Shown here: piece by piece, positions 60,225 to 64,000 of the stretch
Layout: the number at the start of each line of letters is the position of its first letter
Numbering within the stretch: position 1 is the stretch's first letter
NCBI GenBank assembly: GCA_022113835.1
Contig: JAILWY010000005.1
Coordinates: forward strand, 7,210,501-7,274,500
DNA length: 64,000 nt
Direction: 5' to 3'
DNA from: Atopsyche davidsoni
Lineage: Eukaryota; Arthropoda; Insecta; Trichoptera; Hydrobiosidae
Notes under the pieces: model-generated
What the model was told of the DNA's origin: nothing
What the model saw: only the letters and a program-made list of their open reading frames with translations
Databases searched by the model: none
Program-made: the position numbers and the translations under genes

Positions 60225-60520
60225 ATAAAATAACGCTCAACCCATCATCTATGAAGTCCCACGGCCATAAAAGCTAACAATGTCTTCCGTCGGGTTGATT
60301 GTCGGACAGTCGTTTCTGCTCCTTTTTATAGTTCGGCCCAGAAATGTCCACGTGGAGTGCGGAAGTCGAATTTGGCGGCTCTCAGACAATTTGCGGGCAC
60401 AATGGCCGCCGGCTTGATGACGCGCCGCGCCGGCCGCTCGCTTGTGCGACCTGCTTCACGGGAATATTTTAATCCATGGCAACATTCACGCAAATAAAAC
60501 ACATCTGCCTTCCACTTTAT
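60225..60520. promoter_or_regulatory. CpG-dense islet with palindromic E-box
   Basis: The most CpG-dense block of the window: GGCCGCCGG, GACGCGCCGCGCCGGCCGC. It contains TCCACGTGGA at 60347-60356 and AATGGCCGCC, the latter matching the GCCAT core bound by YY1/Pho-type zinc fingers. CTTTTTATAG upstream is TATA-like. A minus-strand frame (60326-60529, 67 codons) is open because the sequence is stop-poor. A CpG-island-like promoter or conserved element is the best guess. Confidence 0.35.
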
Positions 60521-60542
60521 TTCTCTCAATCAAAACAATATA

Positions 60543-60905
60543 TTGATAATGATTAAGTACATTTTTTCAAATATTGAAAATTGATTAAAGAAACTCTTAG
60601 AAAAATATCATCATGATTTGTGTGGGATTTGAACCCACATCTCCAGGCTTACATGGCCGGTGCATTAATTGGAATAATAAGTACGTTGTTTCATTTATAG
60701 GATATGATTGTTAAAAATTCTTGCCTAGTACTAGTGATTCGTTGGTATAATGTAAGCTTGGGGATGTGGGCTCAAATCACGATGATATTTTTCTAAGAGT
60801 TTTTTTAATCAATTTTCAATATTTGAAAAATGTACTGAATCATTATCAATCAATGAAACCTGTATAGGCAAAATCGTACTTCCTGTAAGACGGTATTCAC
60901 AAAAA
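60543..60905. mobile_element. Head-to-head copies of the tRNA-like element
   Basis: From 60543 to about 60671 is the family leader and a tRNA-like core in the array orientation, cut off in the D arm. From about 60680 to 60905 is a second copy in the opposite orientation, from GTTTCATTTATAGGATATGA through a degenerate tRNA-like core and leader to CCTGTATAGGCAAAATCGTA and the outer block. The two leaders are long imperfect inverted repeats, so the composite can fold back on itself. Confidence 0.85.
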
Positions 60906-61720
60906 TAAATAATAAAAACAAATATATATATATTAAATATATTTATTTTCCATATAATACCTCTGGTTGCCAAAAATAAAACGCCACACCTACAAGATTC
61001 TTTTAGCGGCAGGTACTCGAGTGTGATGGGAATTAAGTCCCTTGTAATATTAAATACGAATTTTCTCACTTTGGCAATTTCAAATAATTATGAAATATAG
61101 AGACACGTATAATATCAAAAGGTACTATTTTTTTAGTATTTATAATAAAAATACACGTATTTAAAAAAAATCTCAAATTGCTTAAAGTAATTATTTTCTA
61201 TCTGTTAATGGTAATAATAATTTAGCTTGGATATTCTTAAAACCATCACGTTTACCGTATGCTCAAAGCTACCTATGGGTATATATGTCTATCTTGAGGC
61301 TTTTCACTGAGTCAAGGGTCGCATGATTTTTAAATTAATGCATTACAAGTTTACAAAATAAAGTGCAGGAAGGTTTGGTGATAACAGATTCAACTTATAT
61401 TTATGTACGTTGTGCTTCACACAAAACGCTGGTGTAAGATATTTTTTACCATCTCACAAAGATCCGTTCCCAAAAATAAACAATTATTAAAATATATAAT
61501 TTACGTAGAAGTATAAAGAACGACTAATATCATTCTTGAAAAAAAATCATGTTCGATAAATCTAAAAAGTTGTGTTTATTCAAGAATTCACTTCAAATTA
61601 TGTTTTTCTTAAGCTCAAGAATGGCGACGACAGGGCATTAGTAACAACAAATCGTTAAATGCTTCTCTTGCATCATTCTAAATACCACAGTGGTACGTGT
61701 TATTTAATAAGTCGTTGCTA
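60906..61720. other. AT-rich non-coding stretch
   Basis: No gene recognised. The minus-strand frame at 60809-61069 overlaps the repeat and is not meaningful. Confidence 0.5.
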
Positions 61721-61724
61721 AACT

Positions 61725-62022
61725 TACCGTGGACCCATTAAATCAAGTCGCATTTTCACACCCGCGTATTCCCGTCAACCTGTCGCTCTGTTGGCATGAC
61801 GCGTCTGTAAAAATAACGCGACACACCTTGGCAGTCTCACCTGGTAGCTGTGCTTCCTCAACTCCACGTTGTTCCGAGAATATCGCCCTATCTCCTTATC
61901 TCTTTGGACATGTAAAGTTCTTTATCAGTCATGGCTATCGGACGATCACAAGCATGCCAGCAATAATTATAACTTTACATCTCCCTTCACAGGGTGTTCC
62001 GAACTTTAAGAGACACGAATAG
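61725..62022 (+). other. Mixed/GC-rich islet with 97-codon frame
   Basis: A plus-strand frame from 61729 to 62022 of balanced composition (HPRIPVNLSLCWHDASVKI) crosses the whole block. It has no recognised domain, and the block also contains CACCTG and CACGTT words. It is one of the better unexplained coding candidates, but without splice or homology support. Confidence 0.25.
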
Positions 62023-62535
62023 AGTTTATTTAATACACTATTTTTAGATAGAAAAATGGCCAGCAAAATTTGTGTGGTAATATAGTCTAGAGTTGCATTT
62101 TATAGTACATTCAATATTCTACTAAAGTTGTTAAGCTATTATTTCATATTGATTACAAAATATTGTATTGTTTCACTAAGTTTTTTGGTACAATATTGGA
62201 ATATAAATTAATTTAAAATTTATAGAAACTTTATACATTTATAACTTATACTACGTGTAATAAAACAGTCTTTCGAGTGGTGTTGTAGGGGAATACAAGA
62301 ACAAGAATAAAACGTCAGATGACATCTAAGGATACAGCTTTTATAAATAACTACCATGACACGTACACGTTTTCCTAAAGCCTGAAGACCCTAAAGGAGT
62401 TCACGCTACATCAAAATGATAAATTTATATTAATGATATATGAAGGAGTAGTAACAGCATGATTTTTTTTTAAATGTATATAAAGACATGATACCAATTT
62501 TAATCACAATATAAATACGTATACATTGGATAAAC
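62023..62535. other. AT-rich non-coding stretch
   Basis: Nothing recognisable is seen. Confidence 0.5.
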
Positions 62536-62539
62536 GTGG

Positions 62540-62860
62540 ATGTGAATTGCTGCCTGAATGGGCTGTGGAGAGAAGCGAGGCGGCCGGCAGACTTACGTAA
62601 GCTGGACCGGAGCCAAGACGCGTCTCCTGCATGGAGTATAATGGGACAGCCCGGAGCACGCGCCGCGCACTCTGCTGCTTCCGAATGGAAATCGACGTCT
62701 TCTCGCGTGCTTTGATGGTGTTTGAAGTTTAAACTCGAGTGACTATTTGCGCCCAGTTTGTCGCAAACACCACTTCAGTAGTTCAAGTGACAGCGAACCA
62801 CTTCACTGAGTTCCGCGACTGACTTGGTGGTCATAAAAATGAATATTCACGCATAAGAGT
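62540..62860. promoter_or_regulatory. Long CpG-rich islet, possible promoter
   Basis: About 320 bp of non-repetitive GC-rich DNA. It contains the palindromes CTTACGTAAG (62592-62601, a PAR-bZIP type TTACGTAA site) and AGACGCGTCT (62616-62625), a GACGTC word, and the initiator-like CACTTCAGTAGTTC near 62771. I found no DPE at the expected position, and no substantial open frame follows on the plus strand. A promoter with a non-coding first exon or an enhancer would both fit. Confidence 0.25.
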
Positions 62861-62869
62861 AGTATTTTT

Positions 62870-63035
62870 GTGTAAAATACTTGAGTGATTTTCGACATGT
62901 TAGTTTTTATTTGTGACCGGTTTCGCCAACCTTTCACGTTGGCATTATCAAACAGAGTGGAAAATCATTCAAGTATTTTACTCAAAAATATTAAAATGGA
63001 ATTCCACCAAGTACTCTCTGTCAAAAATATTGAAT
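62870..63035. repeat. Dispersed repeat with hairpin, copy B
   Basis: Inverted segments GTAAAATACTTGAGTGATTT (about 62874-62893) and AAAATCATTCAAGTATTTTA flank the hairpin unit. The tail AATGGAATTCCACCAAGTAC and CTGTCAAAAAT matches copy A at 49.9 kb. The flanked segment is inverted relative to copy A. Confidence 0.8.
62915..62952 (-). ncRNA. Degenerate hammerhead-like hairpin
   Basis: On the minus strand: TTTGATAA, T, GCCAAC/GTTGGC, GAAAC, CG, GTC. It is closer to the hammerhead consensus than the copy at 49826 (TGATAA against TGATGA) and has GTC, the most common hammerhead cleavage triplet. Core position G8 is changed to A, which should abolish activity. Confidence 0.35.
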
Positions 63036-63204
63036 TTCTCATTAGAGTAGTGTTACAAAGTTAGGCATAATTAAATAATTTTATTATTTTCATGCAATAA
63101 ATAAACTTTTATGTAGGTTATCAAATCTACTCTTGTTATGTTATAATTATGTGACGTTTTAGTATATGTCACAGTTCACGTTAATAAACCGTACTAATTC
63201 CTTT

Positions 63205-63605
63205 CTGGCTCATTCTGTTTTTCGTGTATGGTTGCCATTATGTATCCTGAGCGTGTGTAAAGGATCAGTAATGGAGTAGTGGACTTGGAATGGTTGTGAA
63301 AGGATGTGTTCAGGAAGTACCTTGTCGAGGTGGGGGGCTCCTGCTATTGTTTGTGTTGCTTGCTTCAAAAGGAGTATCAGATCTTAACGCCAGAGCTTTG
63401 TAAAGAAATGATTATATAATATTACTATTGAGCAGCAGCAATACTCAGTTTTTTTCCTTCCAATATAAAACTGCGGTGTAGAAGGACCCAATACACTATT
63501 TTCCCCTCAGAATACTATGAACACTGGCTCAGCATGGGTATATGATCAGTGTGAAAAGGTCGCTAACCTCCTCATAGGAGAGGCACTTGACGATTTATAG
63601 GATCA
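63205..63605 (+). repeat. Dispersed repeat family R3, copy 3
   Basis: Same orientation as copy 2. It keeps GTGTAAAGGATCAGTAATGG, GAGTAGTGGACTTGGAATGG, CTTGTCGAGGTGGGGGGCTC, AGTATCAGATCTTAACGCCA and ends with GAGAGGCACTTG. It is closest to copy 1. Confidence 0.9.
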
Positions 63606-64000
63606 AAAACTCTTTATTATTGAATGTGATAATTGGAATTGGTAAAGTTAAAATTGATACCAATTGAATAAAAAGAAAGATATAATGTATCTATCCATGT
63701 CTAAAGCATTAAGGCTTCGGCACGCATTCTTCTAAAGAAGGCTAACCAATGCATCACCTGCTTAACGTTTTCCATATTGAGATCGCTCAATCATCCACGT
63801 AGGAGCGCGTTACTCCATCGATCACTCCAGCGCCGAGCCGAGACACACTGCAGCGTTGTCTAAATATTTTTGCAGGGAATCTTCATAACGTTTTAATGCA
63901 ATTTACTTATATATATATAATTAAAAGTACAAGATAAAAATACTCAATTACTCAGAATTCATATCAAAATTGACTACAATATAAAGCATTTAATGTTTAG
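63606..64000. other. Window end, with small islet
   Basis: A mixed/GC-rich patch at about 63700-63870 (GGAGCGCGTTACTCC, CGCCGAGCCGAGACAC) has no open frame. The rest is AT-rich. Confidence 0.4.

Noticed and set aside
1..64000. Conserved animal microRNAs (let-7, miR-1, miR-9, miR-10, iab-4, miR-124, miR-184, bantam and others)
   Set aside because: I looked for their mature sequences by eye on the plus strand and found none; a proper search on both strands was not possible.

Overview
The window is nuclear DNA from an animal, most likely an arthropod and probably an insect with a large, repeat-rich genome. The evidence is a strongly AT-rich, stop-dense background with no long reading frame, long (TA)n microsatellites, remnants of two mariner-type DNA transposons, a C-terminal remnant resembling an R1-type LINE, tRNA-like short repeats and retroelement-type hairpins. 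There is no bacterial gene organisation, CRISPR array, rRNA or phage. I cannot name the species. The longest stop-free readings are about 130 codons and none is a recognisable complete host gene, so the window is intergenic DNA or the inside of a very long intron.

Layout. From 1 to 25,000 the sequence is AT-rich non-coding DNA. It carries (TA)n tracts near 2.4, 7.9 and 16.1 kb, a 220-bp palindrome at 6.4-6.6 kb whose arms contain a hammerhead-ribozyme-like motif, a diverged direct repeat pair at 7.1 and 7.8 kb, and one exon-like segment at 9.24-9.36 kb. From 25,064 to 27,550 lies a tandem array of a 398-bp unit, 6.25 copies that look identical by eye, each complete unit holding a tRNA-Thr-like fold on the minus strand. 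At 30.4-31.2 kb is a TA-flanked mariner-type element reduced to two inverted 5' ends. At 36.9-37.0 kb is a 120-bp C-rich tract. At 47.2-47.5 kb is the LINE remnant. From 49 to 51 kb and at 60.5-60.9 kb are dispersed relatives of the array unit; the copy at 50,829-51,110 keeps terminal inverted repeats around a tRNA-like core. Three copies of another dispersed repeat lie at 52.1, 53.7 and 63.2 kb, and a second hammerhead-like palindrome lies at 58.2-58.4 kb.

Against the AT-rich background stand about two dozen short islets (roughly 100-300 bp) that are GC- and CpG-rich and spaced a few kilobases apart. They mostly lack durable reading frames and are the best candidates for conserved regulatory elements, unrecognised exons or old repeat remnants. 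Some hold clean palindromic sites: a CRE pair at 37,453 (in AT-rich DNA rather than an islet), TAAT-N4-ATTA at 51,773, and CACGTG boxes at 54,380 and 60,347.

The most interesting material is in the repeats: tRNA-like modules carried by a terminal-inverted-repeat element and amplified in tandem, and two hairpin families that share a hammerhead-like layout with the same extra nucleotide before stem II. All comparisons were made by eye; no alignment, folding or database search was run.
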